Source: an uncultured Muribaculaceae bacterium (GTDB lineage: Bacteria; Bacteroidota; Bacteroidia; Bacteroidales; Muribaculaceae). From it: DNA of 15,116 bases. The position numbers and the translations under genes were made by a program. The stretch spans positions 1 through 15,116 of the forward strand of contig CAJTUG010000046.1 in the NCBI GenBank assembly GCA_910579605.1, given 5' to 3'. Shown one piece after another: positions 1-7,565 of the stretch (position 1 is the first letter of the stretch; every line of letters starts with the position of its first letter). The notes beneath the pieces were generated by a model, which saw only the letters and a list, made by a program, of their open reading frames with translations, was not told the origin of the DNA and searched no databases.

Positions 1-71
1 ATGAATTTTATTATGGTTGGCAAATTATCCATTCTTGGTAAATACGTACTTATTCTTCCGATTATTTTTCG

Positions 72-79
72 TATCTTTG
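72..79 (+). promoter_or_regulatory. Predicted Bacteroidota -7 promoter element for the FtsX-type permease
   Basis: TATCTTTG is an exact match to the TAnnTTTG -7 element used by the Bacteroidota primary sigma factor. It lies 12 bp upstream of the ATG at 92, so the predicted leader is only a few nucleotides long. I see no TTTG-like -33 element at the usual 19-21 bp spacing. Its position is the main reason for choosing the start at 92 over the upstream in-frame ATG at 17. Confidence 0.55.
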
Positions 80-91
80 CACATTAGAAAT

Positions 92-1342
92 ATGAACGTA
101 AGTTATTGGATATCCAAACGACTCCGTTTGGCTGGAGATTTTCGTAAACCTTCGGCCGGTATTATTGTTGCTATTACAGGCATAGCCTTGGCTGTTATTG
201 TCATGGAATTTACACTCGCCATTGTTTTGGGTTTTAAAAATGGAATAAGGAACAGATTGGCGGGATTTGAAGCACAAATTACCATTTCAGCCCCATACTT
301 GGAAAATGGTTTACAAGATGCTTCCATAACACTTTCACCAAAACTTGAAAGAATTATAGCAGAAAATTTGACAGGGGATTATACTCAGAGACAAGTTATT
401 CGCCAACCTGGAATTTTAAAAACCAACAACGACTTTCAAGGAGTGATTTTTATCGCACAAGAAGGACACGATAATTTCAAGTTTGAAAAATCAAATATTG
501 TAGAAGGTGCTTGGCCAGATTTCAGTTCCGACACATGTCGCTCCCAAATTGTGATATCTAAACCAATGGCACAAGCCTTAAACCTTGGAATTGGTGACAA
601 ATTATATTCTACTTTTATCATAGACGAGAGCGTAAGACTGAGACGCCATAAAATTGCAGCCCTGTACCAATCTAATTTTGGTGAATATGACATGACTGCC
701 GTATATGCATCTCCAATAGAGTTGAGAGGAATCCTCGGATTAGATTCGCTTGAATCTAAAACACTGGAAATACGAGGTCTTGATTTCAACGATCTCAGCA
801 TAGATGCACAATCATTGCAAGATGCTCTGATTCGAGCTGTTGCTACTGGAGATTTAAACAATTATTATCCCGTTTCATCCGTAGAGCAGACAGGCGCAAT
901 GTACTTTAATTGGCTTGCTCTCCTTGACACTAATGTAGTGGTAATTTTCATCTTGATGCTTTGTGTATCTGGCTTTACTCTCATCTCTTGCTTGTTTATC
1001 TTAATCCTTGAAAGGGTCAAGACAATAGGCATACTACGCTCGTTTGGTGCGAAAAAAAGCATGGTACGTCGTATATTCATATATATGGCAATGAGAGTTG
1101 TAATTATAGGTTTGATAATAGGAAACTTAATAGGTATACCATTACTCCTTCTCCAACTCCATTACCACATAGTGCCTCTAAATCCAGAAATGTATTATCT
1201 TGATACAGTACCGGTAGAAATTAATATTTGGTATCTGGTAGCTCTAAATATAGGTGTTGTTGCTTCTGCTTGGCTTATTTTAGTCTTGCCTTCGCATCTC
1301 GCTTCCGCAATTGATCCTGCAAAAACTGTCAATTATGACTGA
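92..1342 (+). CDS. FtsX-like ABC transporter permease (LolC/LolE/MacB type)
   Basis: This is a 416-residue inner-membrane permease. Residues 22-47 form a first membrane segment, about 50-275 an extracytoplasmic MacB-PCD-like domain, and 281-306, about 326-355 and 381-401 three C-terminal segments. The stretch after the second segment (ERVKTIGILRSFGA, 307-320) and the ending DPAKTVNYD are typical of the LolC/LolE branch, which extracts lipoproteins from the inner membrane together with an ATPase. An in-frame ATG at 17 would add 25 residues. I reject it because a -7 promoter element (72-79) lies inside that extension and the family normally starts at a sequence like MNVSYWISKRL. No LolD-like ATPase lies beside it, so the partner must be encoded elsewhere. 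The family is clear. The lipoprotein-export role is inferred, and a MacB-type efflux role remains possible. Confidence 0.85.
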   Translation: MNVSYWISKRLRLAGDFRKPSAGIIVAITGIALAVIVMEFTLAIVLGFKNGIRNRLAGFEAQITISAPYLENGLQDASITLSPKLERIIAENLTGDYTQRQVIRQPGILKTNNDFQGVIFIAQEGHDNFKFEKSNIVEGAWPDFSSDTCRSQIVISKPMAQALNLGIGDKLYSTFIIDESVRLRRHKIAALYQSNFGEYDMTAVYASPIELRGILGLDSLESKTLEIRGLDFNDLSIDAQSLQDALIRAVATGDLNNYYPVSSVEQTGAMYFNWLALLDTNVVVIFILMLCVSGFTLISCLFILILERVKTIGILRSFGAKKSMVRRIFIYMAMRVVIIGLIIGNLIGIPLLLLQLHYHIVPLNPEMYYLDTVPVEINIWYLVALNIGVVASAWLILVLPSHLASAIDPAKTVNYD

Positions 1343-1346
1343 CACG

Positions 1347-1367
1347 AAAAAGTTTGGCGCACTTTTT
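1347..1367 (+). terminator. Weak hairpin terminator candidate after the permease gene
   Basis: Five bases after the stop codon, AAAAAGT (1347-1353) pairs with ACTTTTT (1361-1367) around a 7-nt loop, and the right arm supplies a T tract. The stem is short and AT-rich, so this is a tentative call. The rest of the gap up to 1443 shows nothing recognisable. Confidence 0.3.
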
Positions 1368-1443
1368 GCTATCTCAATTGTTAAAGAAATATAGATTTCA
1401 TGTTGGAAAAGTCTTGCATGATGCCAAAAACAATTTAATTCAT

Positions 1444-1451
1444 TATATTTG
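1444..1451 (+). promoter_or_regulatory. Predicted -7 promoter element for rsfS-ftsH
   Basis: TATATTTG matches TAnnTTTG exactly. It lies 17 bp upstream of the rsfS ATG at 1469, which would give a leader of roughly 10 nt. No convincing -33 TTTG is present at the usual spacing; a TTG at 1414-1416 is too far upstream. Confidence 0.5.
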
Positions 1452-1468
1452 CTCAAAATTTTTTATAC

Positions 1469-1828
1469 ATGACCCAAATACCAGATATTAAAAATCTCAT
1501 CATAGAAGGTATACAAAACCGAAAAGGAAAATCTATAACCGTTGTAGACTTGTCTGCAATAGAAAGCGCCGCAGCGAGTTGCTTTATTATAGCAGAAGGC
1601 ACATCCAATACACAAGTTGGTGCAATTTCCAAAAGCATTGAAGAACATGTGAGAGAAAACAGCGGTGTGAAACCATATAATATCGACGGGCTTGACACCT
1701 CTGATTGGGTAATTATAGACTACGGCGACATATGGATACATATTTTCTTGCCACAGACACGGCAACGCTACAATTTAGAAGACTTGTGGGCAGATGCCGT
1801 AATCACTCAAATTAAAGATCTCGATTAA
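1469..1828 (+). CDS. rsfS: Ribosome silencing factor RsfS (Iojap/DUF143 family)
   Basis: The product has 119 residues, the usual family length. RsfS binds ribosomal protein uL14 on the 50S subunit and blocks joining with 30S, lowering translation when nutrients are short. The family pattern is visible: a central beta region with VVDLSAIESAAASCFIIAEG, then SDWVIIDYGDIWIHIF (the conserved DYGD-x-x-x-H-x-F element), then YNLEDLWADA, equivalent to the usual YxLExLWxDA ending. The ATG at 1469 follows a -7 promoter element closely. The stop codon is 12 bp before ftsH, so the two genes very probably share a transcript. The molecular role comes from studied homologues and was not tested here. Confidence 0.94.
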   Translation: MTQIPDIKNLIIEGIQNRKGKSITVVDLSAIESAAASCFIIAEGTSNTQVGAISKSIEEHVRENSGVKPYNIDGLDTSDWVIIDYGDIWIHIFLPQTRQRYNLEDLWADAVITQIKDLD

Positions 1829-1840
1829 CCATTTTATAAT

Positions 1841-3847
1841 ATGGCATTTTCTCCAAACAGCAACCCTAACAAAAACTCAGGAAAAGGACCGTTCCGTTTC
1901 AGCCTTTGGTGGATGTATGGAATCATATTCCTTTTTTTAGCAGGCATTTTTATTTTTGATACAAACTCGGTTACTAAAAAAGTAAGTTATTCCGATTTTG
2001 AAAAATATGTTGAAGCCGATCACGGAATCAACAAAATCGTTGTTAATACAGATAAAAAAATCGTAGAAGGTTTTTTGACCGATTCTCTCGCTTCAGCTCT
2101 TTTTCAAAACAGCAGTTATGCTCCCGGCAAAGGGACTTTAGCAAAAGTTGAAGCAAATATACCGTCGGCCGATAAATTAGCCGACAAAATAGAACAATGG
2201 AGACAAAGCGGAGCATTCACCGGAAATGTTGAATATGAGCAGAGCAGCCCTCTCTCTTCTTTATTCTGGTCATTCTTCCCGTTCATCCTTATAATTGGAG
2301 TATGGATATTCCTCATGCGCAGAATGTCCGGAGGCGCTGGCGGAAACGGAGGCGCCGGGGGCGGTATTTTCAGCGTCGGGAAATCTAAAGCCATGCTATA
2401 CGACAATAAAAATTCCGACAAGATAACTTTCCGCGATGTTGCCGGTTTGAGCGAAGCAAAAACCGAAATTGAAGAAATAGTCGAATTTTTAAAGAACCCT
2501 AAAAGATATACCAACCTTGGAGGTAAAATACCAAAAGGAGCTTTGCTTGTAGGACCTCCGGGAACTGGTAAGACATTATTGGCAAAAGCAGTAGCAGGTG
2601 AGGCCGACGTACCTTTCTTCTCTATGTCTGGTTCTGATTTCGTTGAAATGTTTGTAGGAGTCGGTGCTTCCCGTGTTCGTGATCTTTTCCGTCAAGCTAA
2701 AGAGAAAGCCCCATGCATAGTATTTATTGATGAAATAGATGCCGTAGGTCGTGCTCGTGGCAAAAATGCAGGAATGGGAGCAAACGACGAACGCGAAAAC
2801 ACCCTCAACCAACTACTCACCGAAATGGATGGTTTTGGAAGCAACAGCGGAGTCATTATATTGGCTGCTACTAACCGTGCAGATATTCTCGATAAGGCAC
2901 TTATGCGAGCAGGACGATTTGACAGACAAATATACGTAGATCTACCCGATCTTCCAGATCGCGTCGAAATTTTCAAAGTACACCTCCGCAAAGTTAAAAC
3001 CGCTCCGGATTTGGACATAGACCTTCTCGCCCGTCAAACTCCGGGTTTCTCTGGAGCAGACATTGCAAACGTTTGCAACGAAGCAGCCCTTATCGCAGCC
3101 CGCCATAACAAAACTATGGTGACAAAAGAAGATTTCAATGCTGCGGTAGACCGAATTATTGGTGGCTTGGAAAAACGTTCAAAAATTATCACCGATGCCG
3201 AAAAACGTTCTATCGCAATCCACGAAGCCGGACATGCAACTGTGTCGTGGTTCCTTGAATATGCAAATCCATTGGTTAAAGTCACGATAGTGCCTCGCGG
3301 AAAAGCCTTGGGTGCCGCATGGTACTTGCCCGAAGAAAGGCAAATAACACCGGCTCAAGCTTTACTTGACCAAATGTGTTCGTTGCTCGCTGGCAGAGCC
3401 GCAGAAGACCTCACATTGGGACGCACCTCCACAGGAGCTCTCAACGACCTTGAACGCGTCACAAAAATGGCATATGCAATGGTCGTTTATTACGGCATGA
3501 GCGAACGCCTGCCTAATTTATCATACTATGATTCTTCAGGACAAGATTCTATGTTCACAAAGCCATTTGGCGACGCACGTGCCAAAATTATCGACGAAGA
3601 AGTTTCGAGGTTAATAGAAGAACAATATGAGCGGGCTAAAACAATTCTCCGCAGCCACGCCGAAGGACACCAGAAACTCGCCGAAACCCTTTTAAGCCGC
3701 GAAGTGATTTTCACTGAAGACGTTGAATTGATTTTCGGCCCTCGTCAATGGACATCCCGAACCGACGAAATTTTCGGGGCTAAGAAAACTGAGCCTACAC
3801 CACCGCCAATTGAGGACGTAGAAGGAACCGAAATAACCACTGAATAA
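1841..3847 (+). CDS. ftsH: ATP-dependent zinc metalloprotease FtsH
   Basis: FtsH is a hexameric inner-membrane AAA+ protease that degrades misassembled membrane proteins and short-lived regulators. The 668 residues show the standard order. Membrane segments lie at about 22-40 and 142-160, flanking an extracytoplasmic domain, followed by a glycine-rich linker (164-175). The AAA+ module has Walker A GPPGTGKT (238-245), Walker B FIDEID (295-300) and a second region of homology around NRADILDKALMRAGRFDR (345-362). The protease domain has the zinc site HEAGH (461-465), with Asp536 in LNDLERV as the likely third ligand. All catalytic residues are present. The gene follows rsfS by 12 bp and ends in a strong hairpin at 3861-3894. 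The C-terminal tail after about 640 is Pro/Glu/Thr-rich, which is common in this phylum. Confidence 0.98.
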   Translation: MAFSPNSNPNKNSGKGPFRFSLWWMYGIIFLFLAGIFIFDTNSVTKKVSYSDFEKYVEADHGINKIVVNTDKKIVEGFLTDSLASALFQNSSYAPGKGTLAKVEANIPSADKLADKIEQWRQSGAFTGNVEYEQSSPLSSLFWSFFPFILIIGVWIFLMRRMSGGAGGNGGAGGGIFSVGKSKAMLYDNKNSDKITFRDVAGLSEAKTEIEEIVEFLKNPKRYTNLGGKIPKGALLVGPPGTGKTLLAKAVAGEADVPFFSMSGSDFVEMFVGVGASRVRDLFRQAKEKAPCIVFIDEIDAVGRARGKNAGMGANDERENTLNQLLTEMDGFGSNSGVIILAATNRADILDKALMRAGRFDRQIYVDLPDLPDRVEIFKVHLRKVKTAPDLDIDLLARQTPGFSGADIANVCNEAALIAARHNKTMVTKEDFNAAVDRIIGGLEKRSKIITDAEKRSIAIHEAGHATVSWFLEYANPLVKVTIVPRGKALGAAWYLPEERQITPAQALLDQMCSLLAGRAAEDLTLGRTSTGALNDLERVTKMAYAMVVYYGMSERLPNLSYYDSSGQDSMFTKPFGDARAKIIDEEVSRLIEEQYERAKTILRSHAEGHQKLAETLLSREVIFTEDVELIFGPRQWTSRTDEIFGAKKTEPTPPPIEDVEGTEITTE

Positions 3848-3849
3848 TT

Positions 3850-3901
3850 GAATAATAAGGAAAAAGTGATATATCTTTCGATATGTCACTTTTTATTATT
3901 C
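3850..3901 (+). terminator. Hairpin terminator after ftsH
   Basis: The arm 3861-3875 (AAAAAGTGATATATC) pairs with 3880-3894 (GATATGTCACTTTTT) over 15 bp with one G-U pair and a TTTC loop. The right arm ends in five T. Outside a 4-nt bulge (AAGG), GAATAAT (3850-3856) also pairs with ATTATTC (3895-3901), extending the stem. It lies immediately after the ftsH stop and isolates ftsH from the aquaporin gene. The poly-A left arm and poly-T right arm mean it could work from both directions. Confidence 0.8.
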
Positions 3902-3990
3902 AAACATAATATATTTCAGCAAAAATTTAACCAACTTTTTTCACAAATCAGTTGTTAATATAAATGAATGTTAAACTAAAACTTTTCATC

Positions 3991-4686
3991 ATGCTGAAAA
4001 AATTTCTCGCCGAAGGCATAGGCACCATGTTCCTTGTCCTTCTCGCCTGCGGTAGCGCAGTGCTCGCCGGTCCTTCTATCGGAGGATTGGGAATCGGCCT
4101 TTGCTTTGGCCTTGTGCTCGTCTGCCTATGTTATTGTATAGGTAACATCTCCGGATGTCATGTTAACCCTGCTGTTTCATTTGCCATGCTTTTGGCCGGG
4201 AAAATGAGCGGAAAAGAATGCATCGGTTATATAGTATTCCAATTGCTTGGCGCAACTATTGGTGCTGGATTCCTCTATTGGTTCATGAATATGGCCCCGG
4301 AATTCTCGTTTGGTGGCATTACATCACCCGATAAATATTTGGCAACAAATGTCCTTCAACCTGGAGCTACATCAGGCATGGCATTATTAGCCGAAGGACT
4401 TCTCACATTTTTCTTCGTCTTAGTCATTCTCGGCGCTACCGACCCTGCAAAAGGATTTGGCAAATTCTCCGGTTTGGCAATAGGTTTGGCTCTTGGCTTA
4501 GTAAATATAGTCGGTATACCCGTAGACAATTGCTCCGTAAATCCTGCACGCAGCTTTGGCCCTGCTGTATTCTGTCCCGAAGCTTGGGGAGATTTCTGGA
4601 TTATGGTGGTTGGTCCTGCTATAGGTGCGATAATAGCAGTTCTCTGTTGGAAAGCAATCGCGGCAAACCGTAAAAGTATAGAATAA
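3991..4686 (+). CDS. aqpZ: Aquaporin of the MIP family (AqpZ-like)
   Basis: This is a 231-residue inner-membrane channel with six hydrophobic helices and both MIP signature loops: GCHVNPAVS (NPA at 59-61) and NCSVNPARSFGP (NPA at 184-186). The second NPA is followed by Arg-Ser, as in water channels, and not by Arg-Asp as in GlpF glycerol facilitators. By alignment with E. coli AqpZ from memory, the selectivity-filter positions are Phe39, Asn172, Cys181 and Arg187. AqpZ has Phe, His, Thr and Arg there. I chose the ATG at 3991 because MLKKFLAEGIGTMFLV is the normal family start. An in-frame ATG at 3964 would add nine unusual residues. The upstream gap (3902-3990) is AT-rich with only an imperfect -7 candidate (TATATTTC at 3910-3917). 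The gene stands alone between two terminators. Water transport is likely; other small solutes are possible. Confidence 0.93.
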   Translation: MLKKFLAEGIGTMFLVLLACGSAVLAGPSIGGLGIGLCFGLVLVCLCYCIGNISGCHVNPAVSFAMLLAGKMSGKECIGYIVFQLLGATIGAGFLYWFMNMAPEFSFGGITSPDKYLATNVLQPGATSGMALLAEGLLTFFFVLVILGATDPAKGFGKFSGLAIGLALGLVNIVGIPVDNCSVNPARSFGPAVFCPEAWGDFWIMVVGPAIGAIIAVLCWKAIAANRKSIE

Positions 4687-4702
4687 AATTTCTTATAAAA
4701 TT

Positions 4703-4739
4703 CATAAGAAGAGCCCGGGTCTACCGAGCTCTTCTTATG
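4703..4739. terminator. Shared convergent terminator between the aquaporin and dxs-like genes
   Basis: CATAAGAAGAGC (4703-4714) pairs perfectly with GCTCTTCTTATG (4728-4739). Inside it, CGG/CCG (4716-4718/4724-4726) can extend the helix past one mismatch, leaving a 5-nt loop. It sits between two convergent stop codons (4686 and 4760). On the minus strand it is followed by ATTTTATAAG, a modest U tract. The plus-strand side has no real U tract, so it may work better for the dxs-like gene. Confidence 0.7.
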
Positions 4740-4759
4740 CGCTATATAATCAAAAGAAA

Positions 4760-6520
4760 CTATTCCGATTTCAGAATACTCAAAATATCTTCTTCAATCT
4801 GAGGAGCTGTCAGTCGACATTCTTTTGCCAATTCATTGGCATCATAACGGTCTGCAAATTCCTTTTTCAATCCATAGCATTTCACCTTCATATTGCTCGT
4901 ACCGTAAAATCTCGCTATTTTCTCACCGAAACCTCCGTCCAGAATGCCGTCTTCAAGTGTTACTACCAACCTATGATTTGTCTTTAGTTCATCAAGCAAA
5001 TTATCGTCAATACCGCTAAGATAACGTGGATTGATTACCGTTGCATCAACACCTTTCTTCTGCAATTCCCTGGCAACATTTTCCCCAAGTCCAAAGAAAG
5101 AACCCGCACCTATAATTGCGACATCGCTTCCACAATGTTCGACACAGAATTTATTGAGGTTGGAATAGTCTGCCGCATATGTTTTGCCGCTCTCCGATAC
5201 CATAACGCCTGGGACTCGTATAGCAACTGGATATTCTGTCTGCTCCAAAGCCCAATCAACCATAGAAAGATATTCTTCCTTACATGTAGGGGCAAGATAT
5301 ACAAATCCTGGTATATTACTTAGGAGAGCAATATCAAACCAGCCCAAATGTGTAGTATCATTCATGCCATACATGCTTCCATAAAATACACCTATAGTAA
5401 CGGGAGTATTGTTTATAGCCACATCCTGCGACAACTGGTCGTAAGCTCTCTGGATAAATGAACTTACAACGCCAAAGAATGGCTTTGCGCCTCCTTTTGC
5501 CAAACCTGAGGAAAGTGCAACAGCCTCCTGCTCAGCAATACCAACATCAATAAATTGTCGGCCTGCTGCATTTCTAAGTTCGGGAGTAAAACCTATAACC
5601 CCTGGCGTCCCTGCTGTAATAACCGCAATTTCTGGATCCGATTTCATTTTGTCAAGAAGATGTTCTGCAGTTATAGTGCCATAGTCTGCTTGCTCATCGA
5701 TAATTAAAGGCAACCCCGAAGATTTATCAAATGGACCTCCATAGTGAAATTCCTCCCGGTGAGCTTCGGCAGGTCCAAAACCTTTGCCTTTCTGAGTACA
5801 TATGTGCACTACAACCGGATGATCTATATCTTTTACTTCTTGGAAAGCTTTCACTAAAGCCCCAATATTGTTGCCATATGCCACATAGCGATAATCATAA
5901 CCAAGAGACTTAAACAAGTTTGTCGCACATTGGCCATCGGTCTCTCTCAATTCCCTTAAGTTTGCATACATTCCACCGTGGTTTTCTGCAATAGACATAT
6001 CATTGTCATTTACTACAACAATGAAATTGCTCCCTAATTCAGCCGCATAGTCAAGCCCTTCAAAAGCTTCTCCGCCACTCAATGAGCCGTCACCTATAAC
6101 TGCAACCACATTTTCTTTTCCTCCGCGGAGATCTCTTGCCTTGGCAAGACCTCCAGCCAAACCTACAGAGGTAGACGTATGGCCTATTTCAAATAAGTCA
6201 TAATCACTCTCTCGGGGACATGTATAACCGGTAACATCGCCATAATGAGCCGGATCGATAAAAGCTTCAATACGTCCGGTAAGCATTTTGTGTACGTAAC
6301 TTTGATGAGAAACGTCAAATACTATTTTGTCTTCAGGGGCATTGAAGACATAGTGGAGGGCAACAGTAGCTTCTACCATACCCAAATTAGGACCTATATG
6401 TCCCCCTTTAGCGCTCAACTTGCTTAGTAAAGCATCTCGCAATCTATCCGAAAGATTACTAAGTTCATCTACCGTTAAATGTTTGATATCTTCAGGTGAA
6501 TGAATGTCTTTTAGTTCCAT
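4760..6520 (-). CDS. dxs: DXP synthase-family thiamine diphosphate enzyme (short, divergent)
   Basis: This is a 586-residue transketolase-fold enzyme of the 1-deoxy-D-xylulose-5-phosphate synthase family, whose canonical members are about 620-640 residues. Family marks include GGHIGPNLG (His41, equivalent to E. coli His49), DVSHQSYVHK (70-78, canonical DVGHQAYPHK), the thiamine diphosphate/Mg site from GDGSLSGGEAFE (143-154) to NDN (171-173), the catalytic glutamate in IAEQEA (Glu330) and THLGWFD (390-396, His391). The segment after residue 190 is shorter than usual. Canonical Tyr392, Arg420 and Asp427 align with Val352, Tyr380 and Asn387, while Arg398 and Arg478 are kept as Arg358 and Arg435. 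DXS condenses pyruvate with glyceraldehyde 3-phosphate to supply isoprenoids and thiamine. The altered acceptor pocket leaves it open whether this protein makes DXP or a related compound. It has its own promoter and is a single-gene unit. Confidence 0.8.
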   Translation of the reverse strand: MELKDIHSPEDIKHLTVDELSNLSDRLRDALLSKLSAKGGHIGPNLGMVEATVALHYVFNAPEDKIVFDVSHQSYVHKMLTGRIEAFIDPAHYGDVTGYTCPRESDYDLFEIGHTSTSVGLAGGLAKARDLRGGKENVVAVIGDGSLSGGEAFEGLDYAAELGSNFIVVVNDNDMSIAENHGGMYANLRELRETDGQCATNLFKSLGYDYRYVAYGNNIGALVKAFQEVKDIDHPVVVHICTQKGKGFGPAEAHREEFHYGGPFDKSSGLPLIIDEQADYGTITAEHLLDKMKSDPEIAVITAGTPGVIGFTPELRNAAGRQFIDVGIAEQEAVALSSGLAKGGAKPFFGVVSSFIQRAYDQLSQDVAINNTPVTIGVFYGSMYGMNDTTHLGWFDIALLSNIPGFVYLAPTCKEEYLSMVDWALEQTEYPVAIRVPGVMVSESGKTYAADYSNLNKFCVEHCGSDVAIIGAGSFFGLGENVARELQKKGVDATVINPRYLSGIDDNLLDELKTNHRLVVTLEDGILDGGFGEKIARFYGTSNMKVKCYGLKKEFADRYDANELAKECRLTAPQIEEDILSILKSE

Positions 6521-6560
6521 ATAACAACTGTTGTAGTTAATTAGTAATAGTCCAACAACA

Positions 6561-6588
6561 TTATTGCCAAATTAGTTCTTGGCAATAA
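6561..6588 (-). promoter_or_regulatory. 5' leader hairpin of the dxs-like gene
   Basis: TTATTGCCAA and TTGGCAATAA form a perfect 10-bp stem (6561-6570 with 6579-6588) around an 8-nt loop. Read on the minus strand it begins about 8 nt after the -7 element, at the expected transcription start. The mRNA would therefore open with this hairpin, about 40 nt before the ATG at 6520. It lacks a T tract, so it does not look like a terminator for the upstream radical SAM gene. A role in mRNA stability or as an operator is possible. Confidence 0.45.
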
Positions 6589-6595
6589 TTAATTG

Positions 6596-6603
6596 CAAAG
6601 TTA
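6596..6603 (-). promoter_or_regulatory. Predicted -7 promoter element for the dxs-like gene
   Basis: On the minus strand the sequence is TAACTTTG, an exact TAnnTTTG match, 75 bp upstream of the ATG at 6520. TTTG motifs lie 12 and 26 nt further upstream, neither at the consensus 19-21 nt spacing. The expected start site falls at the beginning of the leader hairpin. Confidence 0.5.
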
Positions 6604-6665
6604 AACTCTTTGCGTCAAATAGCATAACACAAATCACTTTGATTATTACCAAAAACAACGATAGA

Positions 6666-7565
6666 CTAAGAGGTGGCAAGAATTTTTTCCAATATTGAAA
6701 TAAACTGGTAATTCTTAAGCCCCCAACAAGGCGATATCAGCATTTCTTTTGGAGCTTGGGCAACAAACCGTTCTATCGCGATAGCTCTTGGCAATAATTT
6801 CACAATTCGTGCACAAAGATTTGCGTAGCTCTCAGGAGTAAACTCAGGTAATACAATCTTATTCTCAGCAACAAGCCTTTCCAATGTAGTACCCCTCAGC
6901 ACCTGAAGCTGATGGAACTTAATAGTAGAAATCGGCAGAATAGATGCCCTCTCTACGGTTTGCAACATCATAGCCGTATTCTCTCCAGGCAAACCTAAAA
7001 TATAATGGTGGCCTACAGGAAAACCCGCTTCTGAAGCGCGTAGAGTAGCGTCGACAGTCGATTCCCATGTATGACAACGATTTATAGCCGTTAACGTTAT
7101 ATTATGCGAACTCTCAGCACCGAATTCCAAAAAAATCTCTCGCTTAAATCGTGTCTTTAGAGAATTTAATTCCTCCAATAAAGAATCAGGACAGCAGTCT
7201 GGGCGAGTACCTATTATTAAGCCAACTACATCTTCTTGTCTCATAGCCTCCTCATATAGCGACATCAAGTAAGAGAGATTGCCATGAGTACCTGTATACG
7301 ATTGGAAATAAGCAAGATATTTCATTGTAGGATACTTCCTCGCAAAGAAATTTTTCCCCTTTTGAATTTGTGCTGCCACACTCAAGCCTTTTTTCTCCCA
7401 TTGCGGGCTAAAAGCTTGATTATTACAATAGATACAACCACCTCGCCCTATAGTGCCATCTCGGTTAGGACAGCCTAAGTTAGCATCTATAGATAATTTC
7501 TGTACCTTACCCGGAAAATATCCTGCAAGGAATTCTGAATAATCTGTATAGTACTTTCCCATCAT
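6666..7565 (-). CDS. TIGR01212-family radical SAM protein (YhcC/YtqA type)
   Basis: The product has 299 residues, typical of the family. The iron-sulfur cysteines are widely spaced, Cys32-x11-Cys44-x2-Cys47 in GCPNRDGTIGRGGCIYC, which is this family's signature and not the usual CxxxCxxC. Other family blocks are AYFQSYTGTHG (about 85-95), GTRPDC (118-123), LEFGAESS and GHHYILGLPGE (about 185-195). It should bind a [4Fe-4S] cluster and S-adenosylmethionine. B. subtilis YtqA, a relative, has been linked to modification of the tRNA wobble uridine. Applying that here is inference. The ATG overlaps the aroC stop codon as ATGA, which suggests translational coupling. It is the last gene of the long minus-strand operon, and no clear terminator follows it. 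Confidence 0.88.
   Translation of the reverse strand: MMGKYYTDYSEFLAGYFPGKVQKLSIDANLGCPNRDGTIGRGGCIYCNNQAFSPQWEKKGLSVAAQIQKGKNFFARKYPTMKYLAYFQSYTGTHGNLSYLMSLYEEAMRQEDVVGLIIGTRPDCCPDSLLEELNSLKTRFKREIFLEFGAESSHNITLTAINRCHTWESTVDATLRASEAGFPVGHHYILGLPGENTAMMLQTVERASILPISTIKFHQLQVLRGTTLERLVAENKIVLPEFTPESYANLCARIVKLLPRAIAIERFVAQAPKEMLISPCWGLKNYQFISILEKILATS

Noticed and set aside
17..91. 25-residue N-terminal extension of the FtsX-type permease
   Set aside because: A -7 promoter element lies inside it, it is not typical of the family, and the internal ATG at 92 gives the expected start.
436..861. 141-residue antisense open frame over the permease gene
   Set aside because: It has no recognisable domain and no promoter element, and is fully contained in a clear coding region on the other strand.
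6524..6534. Small palindrome ACAAC-T-GTTGT just before the dxs-like start codon
   Set aside because: Five base pairs with a single-base loop cannot form a stable RNA hairpin and are too short to claim as an operator without other copies.
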